In this document: positions 1-11,900 of the stretch, piece after piece
Position numbering within the stretch: position 1 is the stretch's first letter
How the letters are laid out: each line of letters opens with the position of its first letter
From: Agapanthus africanus
Lineage: Eukaryota; Streptophyta; Magnoliopsida; Asparagales; Amaryllidaceae
DNA: 64,000 nucleotides
Assembly: GCA_030015575.1 (NCBI GenBank)
Contig: JASDDO010000019.1
Coordinates: forward strand, 517,052,986 to 517,116,985
Reading direction: 5' to 3'
Program-made: the position numbers and the translations under genes
The notes under the pieces: generated by a model
Databases searched by the model: none
The model's input: the letters and a program-made list of their open reading frames with translations, nothing else
Told to the model about the DNA's origin: nothing

Positions 1-42
1 TCAGAACCGGGGTTCCCAAACTCAGTTTTTAGTTAGTGTTAA
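1..42. other. Flanking DNA left of the Tat-like element, with its TSD
   Basis: Short flank ahead of the outermost element. Bases 38-42 (GTTAA) are the left target-site duplication of the element at 43-31096. The same five bases follow its right LTR at 31097-31101. The original empty site therefore joined base 42 to base 31102. Confidence 0.85.
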
Positions 43-775
43 TGATGGTGCTCGATATTGGCGATCCCCAAGATCATGACACGTGGCAGGTGACGTGCTC
101 TAGAACTCAGAAGAAGAGGCCCACGGGGGCCAACCAAGCCACCCTATACCCGACCTGCAAGCACAAGTTAGCTCTCCTCGGGGCTCCCAGCAAATTAGCC
201 TTCTCGGCCCCTCAGCTCGTCTCGAGCTGCCGCAGGACCAAGGCTCCTCGGCCTCCTCGCTCGTCCCCGAGCTCCCTCCAAGGCCGTCTTCCTTGGCTCT
301 CCGACCAACTCCACCACTCCCAGGCGTAACCGCCGCTCCGTGAGTCTTGCCATGTGCGGACTTTATGCCAGCAACGTCCCACGTTCCGCGCCATCACGAT
401 CCCCATTAATGGGCGATCCGCTCTCTACGCGGGCGTGACGTCGGGAGCGTAACTGCCGGCGAGATTCTCGCGCCCGTTGCTGCATGCTCCACCGCTATAT
501 AAACCCCCATCACAGAGGGGTCAAGTAAGCCATTTTTTACTCTTTTAAGCCGTTACTCTGCTCGGATCTCATCACTAACTTGAGCGTCGGAGGGTCCTTG
601 GTGGTACCAAACCACCCCGGGACTTCTTTGCAGGTACTCGGCACCAACTCCCTCACTTCACTTCTTCCTCCAAAAACCTATTGAGACCCACACGCAACGG
701 AGGATAATCAACTAAGTCCATCGCGAGATCAACGGAAGACAGCATCTGACGGAGGCCTGAAAAGGACCTCCATCA
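43..775 (+). repeat. 5' LTR of the Tat-like element
   Basis: Starts TGATGG and ends CCATCA, matching the copy at 30364-31096 at a constant offset of 30,321 with no length difference. A TATA box (CTATATAAA) lies near 495-503, followed by GC-rich leader sequence. The primer binding site starts three bases after the LTR end. Confidence 0.92.
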
Positions 776-777
776 GT

Positions 778-794
778 TGGCGCCGTCTGTGGGA
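778..794 (+). other. Primer binding site of the Tat-like element
   Basis: The sequence TGGCGCCGTCTGTGGGA sits just inside the 5' LTR. This form is widely seen in plant Tat-type gypsy elements as the site complementary to a tRNA 3' end. Which tRNA it pairs with was not checked. Confidence 0.8.
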
Positions 795-840
795 ATCAAC
801 TCCCCAAAACACAAAGTTGGCCTTCCGATCTCCTCCCAAA

Positions 841-1947
841 TGGCGAGCAGCCACCCTGAGGATCCCGGTACCAGCCGCCGCCTTACACTCACCTCTTGAG
901 CGACGGGACTAAGTATGCCTCCGACTCGCTCATAAGGACGTTCACCGAGGAATTGCTCTCCGTCCATGTCTCCTCACGCAACAAGCCTCCAAAGGTCTCT
1001 CTGTTCGACGGGAAAACCGACCCAAAAGACCATCTGGACGCTTTCACTGCGGGGATGAGCTTCCAGGATCACTCCGACGCCGTCCAGTGCAGAGCCTTCC
1101 CGGCCACCCTTATCCGCGCAGGTTGGGATTGGTTCCGGAGGCTCGAGCCTCGCTTAATTTCGACCTTCGACAAGCTAGCTACCCAGTTCCTCGGCCATTT
1201 CGTGGGGAACCGTCGACAGAAGCGCACGGTCGACTACCTCTTCACGGTTAAGAGTGGGGACAAGGAAATGTTCAAGGCCTACATTACCCGTTTCTACAAC
1301 GCCCTTCTCGAGGTGCTCGATCACCGGGACGAGACCGTCACCACGGCGCTTAGATCCGGTCTGAGGCACAAAAAATGGTTACGCTCCTTCGTGTTAGCGC
1401 AACCTAAGACCATGGCCGAGGTCATGGCGTGGACCGAGCGCGAGATTTAGCTGGAATCCGAGGTGAATGCTAACCTCCCCCGGGCAGAACGGACCGACCA
1501 GAAGAAGAGGGCTCGGGAGGAGAGGCCGGAGCGTCAGCAGCCCTACCACCCGAAGTTCCAGGAGTATACCCCCCTCAACGTCTCCCTCGCGGTGTTGCTG
1601 GAGGAGGCCCAGAACGAGGGTTTTTCAAGTTCCCTCCGATCCCGCGTCAGGCTGCAAAGCGAACCCAGGGCCCCTACCGCGCTTTCCACCGGGTACTGGG
1701 CCACGCCACAGAGGACTGCAAACAACTAAAGGACTACATCGAAGAGCTCATCCGATCTTGGCACCTCGCCGCCTACCTGAGGGACAAACGGCAGCCTGAC
1801 CGCGAGCAGGAGCAGCATCACCCTCCTGCCCACCTGACCATCGGTCAGATCATGCTTGCCTCGACGGATGACCGGCCCGGAGCTCAGGGGGCGCCATGCC
1901 TTATGTCAGGCGCGGGGACCAACAGCCCTTCAGGGGGCTCGGCCTAG
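841..1947 (+). pseudogene. gag: Broken gag of the Tat-like element
   Basis: The capsid/nucleocapsid polyprotein of a Ty3/gypsy element would package the RNA. The only good ATG, at 841, opens 19 codons that end at a TGA at 898. The main reading frame (896-1450) is in another frame, so there is a frameshift near 896. That frame holds the plant Retrotrans_gag region, with AFPATLIRAGWDWFRRLEP followed by a long helical stretch up to WTEREI. A TAG at 1448-1450 interrupts it, the same frame resumes to about 1625, and a second shift leads to a frame ending at 1945-1947. The last part resembles the usual nucleocapsid (GHATEDCKQLKDYIEELIR), but the first cysteines of a zinc knuckle are not seen. It is clearly non-functional as it stands. 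Confidence 0.8.
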
Positions 1948-2023
1948 GCCTCTAAAGTCATCTACTAGCCTGTACCTTTCTTTTAAAGCAATGCAAATTC
2001 TTCTTAGGACTCGTTGTTAATTT

Positions 2024-2029
2024 AATAAA
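2024..2029 (+). terminator. Possible polyadenylation signal after gag
   Basis: An AATAAA lies 77 bases after the gag stop. An AATAAA on the opposite strand (2068-2073) faces it, so transcripts from the two strands would converge here. Inferred from position only. Confidence 0.35.
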
Positions 2030-2068
2030 GATCAGTGGAGCATTGTGAAAAGGAAAGGAAAACTTTGT

Positions 2069-2444
2069 TTATTCAAAGGGTATTATGGTCTCCTCAGCCG
2101 TACATGCAAAATTTTTTTTACAACAGTGGGGGAAGGGGTGTAGCGAGCACTGTTCGTGGTACTCGGCGAAAATCTCCGCCAACCGGGGCCGCGCAAGGTC
2201 CAACCGCTGTCCTCGGTTCCCCCCACGGGCATCGACCCCGAGCCTCAGCTCGTAGCATTTGCAGACGAGCGCCTCTGAGCGGGCCAGCCGGTTCGCGGAG
2301 ATTAAGCCGAAATGCCTCAAAGACCGCAGCTTGCCCACGGCCTCATCAAAGAGCAGCTCAGACAGGGGGTTGTAAAGCCCCGGCGATGCCCTCTAGATAG
2401 AGTACATCAGCAGCTGCAGCAGGGAGGAGCGTCTGGGGAGCAGC
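2069..2444 (-). pseudogene. Antisense reading-frame remnant, 3' part
   Basis: On the minus strand, 2338-2069 is an open frame (MGKLRSLRHFGLISANRLAR at its start) of coding-like composition. It is followed by an AATAAA at 2073-2068. Upstream in the same frame, across 2444-2339, there is one TAG. I do not recognise the protein. It is separate from the longer antisense gene at 27896-29804 and suggests a second minus-strand transcription unit in the same element. The solo LTR at 2445-4338 cuts it from its upstream part. Confidence 0.4.
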
Positions 2445-4338
2445 TGTAAGTCGATGTACTACACCCCACGACTTGCGGGGAGGCGGAAATATGAAAAACG
2501 ATCTTGTTCTTTGTGTAAACATCGACTAACCGAAGAATCTTTGCTAAACTATAACTAACAAGAAACATAGAAGTTGTTAACTACTATGTGAAGTGATTAT
2601 ACCTAATGAACCGTGTCCTTCGTCTTTTCGTTCTCCACCTCCTCTCCGACCTTCTCTATATAGTAGATGATCCACCCGAGAGCTATATTCCAAGCTTTAC
2701 CTCTAAACTTGAGGTAACTCGGTTTCTTTAGTTGCTAATCAAAGTACCTAGATGATATAGAGAAGGGTTATTGATTAATTAGTCTATTCTAATCCTTGAT
2801 CTCAACACATGAGAGGGGAGGATTAGGGTTTGAAGAGAGAGAGCTTGAGGAGAAAGAAGGTGAGCATGAGAATGAGAAGAGATAATGATCTCATTTGAAT
2901 ATATATGAAGCATTATGTTTTATCAAATAAATAAATAAATGATTTAACAACCATGCTTCATTTAATTCATATGAGTGATTCATCTATATGAGTCATTAAC
3001 CATTTATGATGCATTAATGACATGGATGAATCACACAAATGAGTCACTAATCTCATTTAATGCTTATGCCACCTAAACCCCCAAGTCACCATCCTTCTAG
3101 AAGCTTCTCACGAAATTACGAGAATGCCCCTCCTATCCGTGAAAACACGGAAAAACTTTAGACTGTATAAATCCAATAACCCGATACTAGAATCTGGCTT
3201 AAACCAAAGCCGGCTAGTAAAAACTGTCCGAATGTCGTACGTGCGTAAACACACGTATGCGTCCGAACCCTTATCGTAAAACCATACGACCTCTATATCG
3301 TTTCGCCTGGAGCAGGGAAACTCTCTGTGTGGGACTCTAAAGACTCGACTACTACGCTGGCAGTGGGTTTAACCACAGACCGCAAGCGGCACTAGCTGTA
3401 CGTAACGGTCCCCAGGTAGATGTCGATAAGAAGGCCGATGAGGAAACCCATCCGAACTCCTACTGAGCCTGATGTGACAATCTCCGTACAGTCCGGTCTG
3501 TTCGTCTAAGACTATCGCATATCGGGCCTAGGGGGCGGCAAGTGTCAGTCCCCTAATAGCGGTATAAGTCGTGTCGGAGCGTAGCCCATTACACCCTGAG
3601 AAACAACTGGAACCTACCAGTAAATCTCGCTTGCCCTGGCCAGGGACTTTGCGTAATGGCTCTCTGACACAGCGCGATATCAACTCCCAATACCGGGAGA
3701 GACGAATCCTGTCTAACCGCCACTGCCTCCAAGTGCTCAGGACTGCACCCAACTGCTACCTGTTTGCACGACTCCTTTGAGCCGTGGTAGGGTAGCAATC
3801 TAAGAACAGTGGGACACACTCGAGGCGAAGTAGCAGTGTCAAGTCTGCGGACTATGCTGTACTCATGTCACCTGGGAACTGTTAACTGACGACTGGTATA
3901 AAACCAACCAACAGTTCCCTGCGAGTCCTGTCCGGTGTACCCGTAACCCAACGAACACCTGTATACTATCTCCAGTACGACGTACTGACGGCTGTGGGAC
4001 AGACCATCTCCCCAACTGGGATGAGAAGCGTACACACTAGTCTATTCCGGAGTATCGATGCCCTGTCTCGATAATCCTACGACTAGGGACCTCAAAAAGG
4101 ATGTGCTTATAGACTACCCAGCCCCCACTAGTGTGACTGCCATCACAATGCTGGTAGTCAAGCAAGATCGTAAGAGCTCTATCAATACGTATACTCACAT
4201 ATTAAGATAGATAAAACCAAGTAGCATACTACCATGTTTAGCAAGACTGTTATATAACTGTGAATATCCCAAGCTTCCATTAAGTAATATACAAGCTAGT
4301 ATGATACAATAATGGCCCCTAGGGCATATACACTAACA
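2445..4338 (-). repeat. Solo LTR of a Ty1/copia element, reverse orientation
   Basis: Read on the minus strand, this 1,894-bp unit starts TGTTAGTGTATATGCCCTAG and ends CGACTTACA. It aligns along its length with the LTRs of the copia element at 4826-26656, but with clear divergence. It is flanked by the perfect duplication GCAGC (2440-2444 and 4339-4343), and no internal copia sequence is present. Unequal or intra-element LTR recombination is the usual origin of such units. Confidence 0.9.
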
Positions 4339-4343
4339 GCAGC

Positions 4344-4825
4344 CGGCCAAAATGGTCCTCAATGCTCCCGTAGACTAGCTACACCGTGTCCTCGGTGCAG
4401 TACGGGTCGTAAAGGTACACATCTTCAAAGCGGACTATGTCGGGGATGGTAAACTGGAAGTCCTGCATTCTTGACGACCTTTTTACGAAGGAATGAAGGA
4501 CCAGTACTCCTTCAGCCTTATATAACCCACTGTGCAGCCCAACAGTCGCCCGCTTTCATCCAGGGAGTCACCGCCACGCGGCAGCCATCGAGCCTTCTCC
4601 GGTGGAGTCGAAGCGACACGCCCTTAGTGCTTCGCCTCCCACCGCATTCAATGCACTGGCTACGAGCGCCGTCGCCCCGGCCGTTCCCATTCCCCACACC
4701 TACAGCTGGACGGACGGGCTACACCTTGTCAAGATTCAACCCAGCAGCTACCCTGCTCGGTCGTCCCCAGCGGGCAGCTTCCCTGCCGCAACGCCGGGGA
4801 TCAAAAAGCCCTCCCAGAGGCAGTC
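4344..4825 (-). other. Tat-like element interior between two insertions
   Basis: Host-element DNA between the solo LTR and copia element 1. On the minus strand a short frame near 4471-4385 begins MQDFQFTIPDIVRFEDVYL and stops at a TAG. It is probably an upstream part of the antisense remnant at 2069-2444. From about 4740 the sequence is the start of a GC-rich tandem repeat (CCAGCGGGCAGCTTCC... CCAGAGGCAGTC) that resumes at 26657 on the far side of the copia insertion. Confidence 0.5.
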
Positions 4826-6867
4826 TTAGTGTATATGCCCTAGAGGCCATTACTGTATCATACTAGTATGTATATTACTTGATGGAAGCTTGGGATATTC
4901 ACAGTTGTATATACAATCTTGCTCGAAATGGTAGTATGCTACTTGGTTTGTCTCTACTTCAATATGTGCATGTGTTTCTTTTAGCATATCGCTTATATAA
5001 CATATTAATAGAGCCCTTAGGATCTTTGCTTGATTACCAGCGTTGTGATGGCGCTCACACTCGTGGGGGCTGGGTAATCCATAAGCACATCCTTATACAG
5101 GTCCCTAGTCGATGGACTATCGAGACAGGGCATCGATACTCCGGAGTAGACTAGCGTATGCGCTTCTTATCCCAGCGTGGGAGGCGGTCTGTCCCACAGC
5201 CGTCAGTACGTCGTACTTAAGATAGTATGCGGGTGCTCGTTAGGTTACGAGTACACTGGACAGGACTCGTCGGGAACTGTTGGTTAGTATTATACCTATC
5301 GTCAGTTATCAGTTCCCAGGTGACATGAGTACAGCTTAGTCCGCTGACTTGACACTGTTACTTCGCCTCGAGTGTGTTCCCACTGTACTTTGATTACTAC
5401 CCTACCACGGCTCAAAGAAGTCGTGCAAACTGGTAGTAGTTGGGTGCAGTCCCGAAGCACTTAGAAGCAGTGACGGTTAGACAGGATTCGTCTCTCCCGG
5501 TATTGGGGGTTGACATCGCGCTGTGTCCAGGAGAGCCATTACACAAGTAGTCCCTGGCCAGGGCAAGCGAGATATACTGGTAGGTTTCCAGTGTTATCAC
5601 AGGGTGTTCTGGGCTACACTCAGACACGACTTGTACCGCTATTAGGGGACTGACGTTTACCGCTCCCCTAGACCCGCCATGCGATGTATCAGACGAACAG
5701 ACCGGACTGTACGGAGACTGTCACATACAGGCTCAGTAGGAGTTCAGATGGGGTCACCTCGTCAGTCTTCTTATCGGCATCTACCTGGGGACCGTTACGT
5801 ACAGCTAGTGCCGCTTGCGGTCTGTGGTTAAACCCACTGCCAGCGTAGTGCCAAGTCTTTAGAGTCCCACACAGAGAGCTATTCGCCTTTAGGCAAAATG
5901 AGTAGAGGTCGCATGGTTTTGCGACAGGGTTCGTTTACATCCGCGCACTTGTGCACGTTTGCTGTCCGGACAGCTTATACTAGCGGGCTTTGGTTTAAGC
6001 CAGATCCTAGTATATGATTTGGGATTGGTTTTATCTCTTTGTATTCGTGTTCCTCGGATCACGAATACGGGTGCGTATGCACAGTTGATTGAGACAGAGG
6101 GAGAGGACTTTGATTAGGGTTAATGACCATTGTCATTTTATTAACCCTAATGCTTATGTGTGTATTATGATTAATTGATATTAGTTAAATATAATTGTGC
6201 ATGGTTAGGGTTGTTGACCATTTGACTATCTTGACTTGTTGACCTAGGTTGACACTTTGACCATCATCATTCCATATAAAAGATGCTCTTTGATCCTTGC
6301 AATTTGCATTTAATATGAAATGATAATGGTCAAGTCTTGATTAAACCATGACAATTATCTTGCTCATTATCTTTTTACAATAATTCACACATATATGTGA
6401 GAATGGCTCTTTATTCTCTCATTCTATCATATTGATTCTCTCTCCTCCTCTTCCTCTCTCTCAAGCTCTCCCCTCTCATGTGTTGAGAAACACTTGAGCT
6501 TGAGTTAAACCTCTCCAAAGTAATCTCTACTCTCATCTAAGGTTCTAGGATTATCACTTCTAGCACCTTAGTTACTTCTAGCTTGAAGTTGAAGCCAAAG
6601 GTTGAAGCTCTCGGGTGGATCTTTCTTCGACTAGAGAAGGCGACAATGTGATCTCTTTCTTCCACTCCAAGGAGCAAGGAGAGAAGGACATAAAGCCCAA
6701 GGTATAACCTTTCTTCCATATAGCTAAATCTAGTTAGCTTTTAGTTAGTTTTTGTTTAGCAAAGATCCTCCTTAAGCTAGTCCATGTTGCCTAGTTCGAT
6801 AAAAATCCGATTTTTATTCTGTTTTCCGCCTCTCCGCAAGCACCGGGGTGGGCAACGTGGACTTACA
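4826..6867 (+). repeat. 5' LTR of copia element 1, lacking its first two bases
   Basis: It begins TTAGTGTATATG, whereas the 3' LTR begins TGTTAGTGTATATG. It ends GTGGACTTACA. With the two missing bases its length would equal the 2,044 bp of the 3' LTR. A likely TATA box (CATATAAAAG) lies near 6272-6281. The unit is close kin to the solo LTR at 2445-4338 and more distantly to the LTRs of copia element 2. Confidence 0.92.
6272..6281 (+). promoter_or_regulatory. Likely TATA box of the copia 1 LTR
   Basis: CATATAAAAG, about 590 bases before the LTR end. It is conserved in the 3' LTR near 14361, where the flanking T/C differs. No other promoter element was identified. Confidence 0.45.
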
Positions 6868-6868
6868 G

Positions 6869-6880
6869 TGGTATCAGAGC
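6869..6880 (+). other. Primer binding site, initiator tRNA-Met type
   Basis: TGGTATCAGAGC directly follows the LTR after one G. It is complementary to the 3' end of plant initiator tRNA-Met, the usual primer of Ty1/copia elements. Confidence 0.9.
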
Positions 6881-8944
6881 CTAACTAAACATAAACTAGC
6901 TAGTTAGTAAAGTGTATGGAAGTTCGATCGGAAAAATCGCAAAACTAAAATATCAAAACCCTAAGTTTCTGTTGTTTTTTTTCTGCTCAAAAAATAAAAA
7001 AATCGTACTTCAAAAATCGGGTCAGGGTTTTTTCAAGAAGCACACCAAAAACGGTCCAGTGAACAGTTCAAAGCGCGGCGGTTCCGCGGCAAAAGCATGC
7101 CTATTGCCGCGGAACCGCGGCCGTTTGACTCCGTTCTGAACCGAGTTTGGTGCAGTATTCTTCTGATGAGGTTTTGGGATTTTTAAGATGGTTTCTTTCT
7201 GCCCAGATTTTCCAGAAAAGAAATTTGTATTTGGGTGCCTATAAATCCGTATTTTTGATCGAACTTCACTACACTTTGACTAATGGGTTATATCTGTGAT
7301 GTTTATATGTATTGAACGTCTGCTAATCGCTATACGTCGATTAGTGGGGGTTATACATATCTGTGATCTGTGTTTGTTGATGGTATGTGTATATGAATGC
7401 GTTGGATTGTCGCGGGTGAATAGCCGGGGGGTTTTGTGAGACGAGAGTTTTCTTTTTTTCAATTCATGTAACATGTAAATTGATGTAATATTATTTATTT
7501 GGCCGCACAACCGGATCGGGGTTGTAGCCGTCATTGTATAATTCTTTTTACTGTTTTTGCTCCTAGGATAGACCCATGGAGGGGGTGCACAAACTACCGG
7601 GTATCTCGAAGTGCCGAGTGGCCTACTCACGGTGTTGAGGGAGGTTGCTTCGCTTCGGATACTTGGCGGGTAGTTTGCCGCACCCGTAGGGGTCTTGGGG
7701 TGGGGTATTGGCTATTCACCGCGACCGTGTAATCCGCTTTTCGTTGCAGGCTCGAACGGATTGCGGATTCCTAGTATATCCAATGTATTCATCTGTAATC
7801 TGTAATGTCTATCATTGCTATATATCTATATACGATAACTATTTAGGCGTTGCTTATGTTTTACAGCCGCGCTAGCCCAGCCCCCGCTCTGTCGTTAGTT
7901 AAGTAACCTAACGGGTGATGACGGGGCCCCGTGGCGAATGCGAATGGCATAAGCGTACGTCATATTTTGGTTGTTTTCTGCAATGGTAGGATTAAATGAT
8001 GGGACGCATTAAAAGAACTAATGCAAGAAAATAAACCAAGTAAAAGTCGATTGGAACACTTTGAAAACCACTCGGTTCTTTTCAAAACTAAACTTTTAAA
8101 CGCGGAGCTTGAACCACTCTTTTTTAAAAGCTATCTCGTTCCATCGATTATATCAAGTTCACTACGTTCACGGTTTCGCCAAAACCATTCGTAGCCCTCC
8201 ATCATTTCAGTTAAATATTCGGTAGTATTCAAGCTATGTATTTTGACCACACGCCAAGGCATAGTGATTGGTAGCTGCCGGATATTTATCTGTTGCATAG
8301 ATAGAATGCGTTGGTTTGAGACAGTCGTACTGCCATTTTGGCCTATGTCAAGGGTAGGTACGGGTGGGTTTAAATTAACCGGGATAATGATGGGAAGAAC
8401 TTGACATGTGACTTATGACATTTTGACCTCACGCCAAGGTCATAAGAGTATGGGGCAAAAATCCACATCGGGAGTTTCATAAGTACTGAAACTTGCTAGC
8501 GCTGCATACCATTTGGAGTGTGATGATTCTGGTAGGATTCCTTCGGTTTTATCACGCGATGATATTTGGATCCCGATCCTTCTGTGAGTATATGCTACTC
8601 CTCGGGAAAACTCTCACTTAACGATCAATGCTATAAACCTAGTAGGTGTCTAGAAAGGTGTTAGCGGGGCTACGCCCACAGGGAAAAGAGGTTACTTAAT
8701 TAAGGAACTTCGCGAAAGCGTTGGAAAACCTCCCTCGAAGTACCGACACTGGCCTGGCTGAACGGTTAAGCAAGTATTGTACGGTGAGATTGATCCCGAC
8801 TAATTCTTCCTTTATGGTTTGAGGAGGGATTCGAGAGACAGTGGGAGCCATCCTGTTTAGACAAACTAAAAACCACTCTAAACTTGCAAGAGCATCATGC
8901 TAAAGTGTTTCTTTTCTCTCTCCTAATTGCAGTGACCATTCAAC
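6881..8944 (+). other. Long untranslated leader of copia element 1
   Basis: About 2.1 kb without a coding frame lies between the primer site and the gag ATG at 8945. Many blocks are shared in order with the leader of copia element 2 (42173-44767). Examples are GAATAGCCGGGGGGTTTT near 7419, CCGCGCTAGCCC near 7867, AGTACCGACACTGGCCTGGC near 8739 and AGTGGGAGCCATCCTG near 8841. It ends with a pyrimidine tract and CAG at 8930-8932, a good 3' splice-site match 12 bases before the ATG. It also contains the hairpin at 7078-7118. Confidence 0.6.
7078..7118 (+). promoter_or_regulatory. GC-rich hairpin downstream of the primer site (copia 1)
   Basis: Arms 7078-7092 and 7104-7118 are perfectly complementary over 15 bases (GCGGTTCCGCGGCAA with TTGCCGCGGAACCGC). 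They enclose an 11-base loop containing the self-complementary GCATGC. The hairpin lies 209 bases from the primer site, and related structures occur in the two other element families of this window. A role in RNA dimerisation or packaging is inferred from position only. Confidence 0.6.
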
Positions 8945-11900
8945 ATGACCGGACTTAAGTTATTACTAGATAAAAACTTACTGACAGAGCCAAACTACAA
9001 AGATTGGCTCAGGAATGTCAAGATGGCAATCACTTACGACAAGTTGGGGTATGTCCTTACCACCAAAGCTCCCCCTGTCCCAGGTCCCACCTCCAGCGTC
9101 GCGGATAAAGAAATCCGTAAGACATAGGAGATCGATTGCGCGAAGGCCAAATGCCTCGTACTTGCCTCGATGGACAACGAACATCAGAGGAGGCACGAGA
9201 ATATGGACCTGGAGTCCATATTTCTCCATACAAAAGAACTGTATGGAGAGCAGTCTCGTATCGCAAGATACGAAGTGTCGAAGAAGCTATTTTCGGCAAG
9301 ATTGGCCGTCGGATCATCGGTAGCGGAACACGTGCTTAAGATGATTGGCTACATAGAGGAGCTCGCGGACCTTAGGACCATGTTGGAGAATGAACCCTAC
9401 ACTGATTTGATTCTCCAGTCCCTTCCTTCCACTTACACCCAGTTTATCATATACTTCAACATGCAAGGAAAGGAGGTTGAACTTTCCGAACTTCTGAACA
9501 TGTTGAGGAGTGCTGAGGGCACCCTACAGAAAGGTAGGGAGACATCCACTTTGTTTGTAGGAGGATCTTCCTCTTCTAGGTCCAGGGCGAAAGCCAAAGG
9601 AAAGAAGAAGAAAACCCCCGCCAAACCAAGGGGCGGTGTCAGTAAAGTGGATACGAAGGGAAAGGGACAGGCAACAAAGGTAGCGGGAAAGCTGGTGGGG
9701 AAGGAAGAATGCTTCTACTGTCACAAAAGTGGACACTGGAAACAGGATTGCAAGGCTTGGAAGGCCAGAACCCAGGATCTGAAGCGAGTTGCGGCTTCAG
9801 CTTCAGGTGTGTATGTTATTGAAAACTGTCTATCAATAAACTCTACATCCTGGGTATTGGATACCGGATCAGGATCTCATATCTGTAATTCTTTGCAGGC
9901 GTTGAGAAAGCGTAGAGTTTTGAAGGCAGGTGATATGACCCTCAGAGTTGCAAACGGAGCTAACATGGATGCTGAGGCCGTGGGGGACTATCACCTGGGA
10001 TTGTCAGATGGACTCTTTTTGGTTTTGCGTAGTTGTTATTTTGTACCAAATGCAACCTGTAATATCATTTCTGTATCTTTATTGTCTAAAGAAGGTTATG
10101 AATTTGCATTTGTAAGTAATATAGTGAACATTCACTTTAATCAAGTTTTGATTGGGTCAGGTACATTGAACAACGGTATATACGTATTAAACCAACCACA
10201 GATTTTCAATGTCCAGAATACACACAAAAGAAAGTCTCCTGAAATCAATCAGGCTTTCTTATGGCATTGTAGACTCGGTCACATTAATGAGAGAAGGTTG
10301 ACGAAGTTACACACAGAAGGATATTTGGATCCGTTCGAATATCAGTCGTATGCAACTTGTCAATCCTGTCTCAAAGAAAAGATGACAAAGACTCCGTTCA
10401 CTGGACACGGAGTAAGAGCGAGCGAGCTCTTGGGACTCGTACACAGCGACGTGTGCGGTCCAATGTCTACACATGCACGAAGCGGTTATTCTTACTTCAT
10501 TACTTTTACGGATGATTTTTCAAGGTTCGGACATGTCTTCTTAATGAAGTATAAATCTGAAGCTTTTGAAAAATTCCAGGAATACAAGAATGAAGTAGAA
10601 AAACAAACAGGCAAAAGTATCAAGACACTAAGATCTGATCGAGGTGGTGAATACTTGAGTGCCGAGTTCCTGGGTTACTTAAAAGAGAATGGAATTCTCT
10701 CTCAGCTTACTCCTCCATACATTCCGCAACATAACGGTGTATCGGAGAGACGGAACCGAACCCTATTGGATATGGTACGGTCCATGATGAGTAACGCTGA
10801 GTTACCGCGATCGTTCTGGGGATATGCGCTAGAATCAGCTGCATACCTTTTGAACCGAGTTCCCACTAAGACTGTGCCTACCACACCATATGAGTTATGG
10901 AGTGGGAAGAAACCCTATCTTCAATACCTGAAGATTTGGGGATGTCCAGCTTATGTCAAAAAGCAGTATGTGGACAAACTAGAGGCACGCTCAGTACTGT
11001 GCAAGTTTGTGGGATACCCAAAGAACTCCAGGGGGTATCTTTTCTATTACGCAGAGGAACAAAAAGTCCTTGTTTCTCGTAATGCCCATTTTCTGGAACA
11101 TCAGTTCTTAGAAAAGGAAATAAGTGGGAGCGCTATAGAACTGGAAGAAATTCCAGAACCACAAGCTATTACTGAAAGCTTAGTAGAACCAGAGGGTTCA
11201 AAAGATCAGGACATTCCCACGCCACTCCGCAGGAGTAGTAGGCAGTCTCATCCGCCCGAGAGATACTACGGTTTTCTCATTGACGGGGATAGAGAGGATT
11301 GCATCATAGATTGTGATGAGCCTACTAGCTTCTAGCAAGCCATACAGAGCATTGACTCGGTAAAATGGCTGGATGCAATGCGGACCGAAATGGAGTCCAT
11401 GTGCACCAACAAAGTATGGACGTTGGACATTGCTCCAGATGGGGTAAAACCCGTAGGATGGAAGTGGATCTTCAAAAGGAAGATTGGTGTAGATGGACAG
11501 GTTGAGACCTATAAAGCTAGACTGGTTGCAAAGGGTTTTCGTCAGCGACCTGGTTTGGACTATGATGAAACCTTTTCTCCAGTAGCTATGCTGAAATCCA
11601 TTCGGATCCTTCTTGCCATTGCTGCGTTCCACGATTATGAGATTTGGCAGATGGACGTAAAGACCGCTTTTCTAAATGGAAATTTAGAGGAGTGTGTCTA
11701 TATGGACCAGCCAGAGGGTTTCATTCAGAGTGGGAGCAGCGGAAAGGTGTGCAAGTTGCTTAAGTCCATTTATGGACTAAAAGCAGGCATCGCGGAGTTG
11801 GAACATCTGTTTTGATGAGACGGTCAAGGAATTTGGCTTTATCAAAAATCCAGATGAACCATGCATCTATTGTAGATTTGTAGCGAGAACTGTAGTATTC

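Noticed and set aside
212-406. Short reading frames in both directions within the Tat-like LTRs
   Set aside because: They lie in GC-rich LTR sequence present twice, carry no domain, and differ between the two LTR copies as non-coding DNA does.
4879-5154. A 91-codon frame in the copia 1 LTR, repeated at 12966, with relatives in the copia 2 and 3 LTRs
   Set aside because: It lies in the upstream part of the LTR, and the frame is not kept in all relatives. It is similar only because the LTR families share ancestry.
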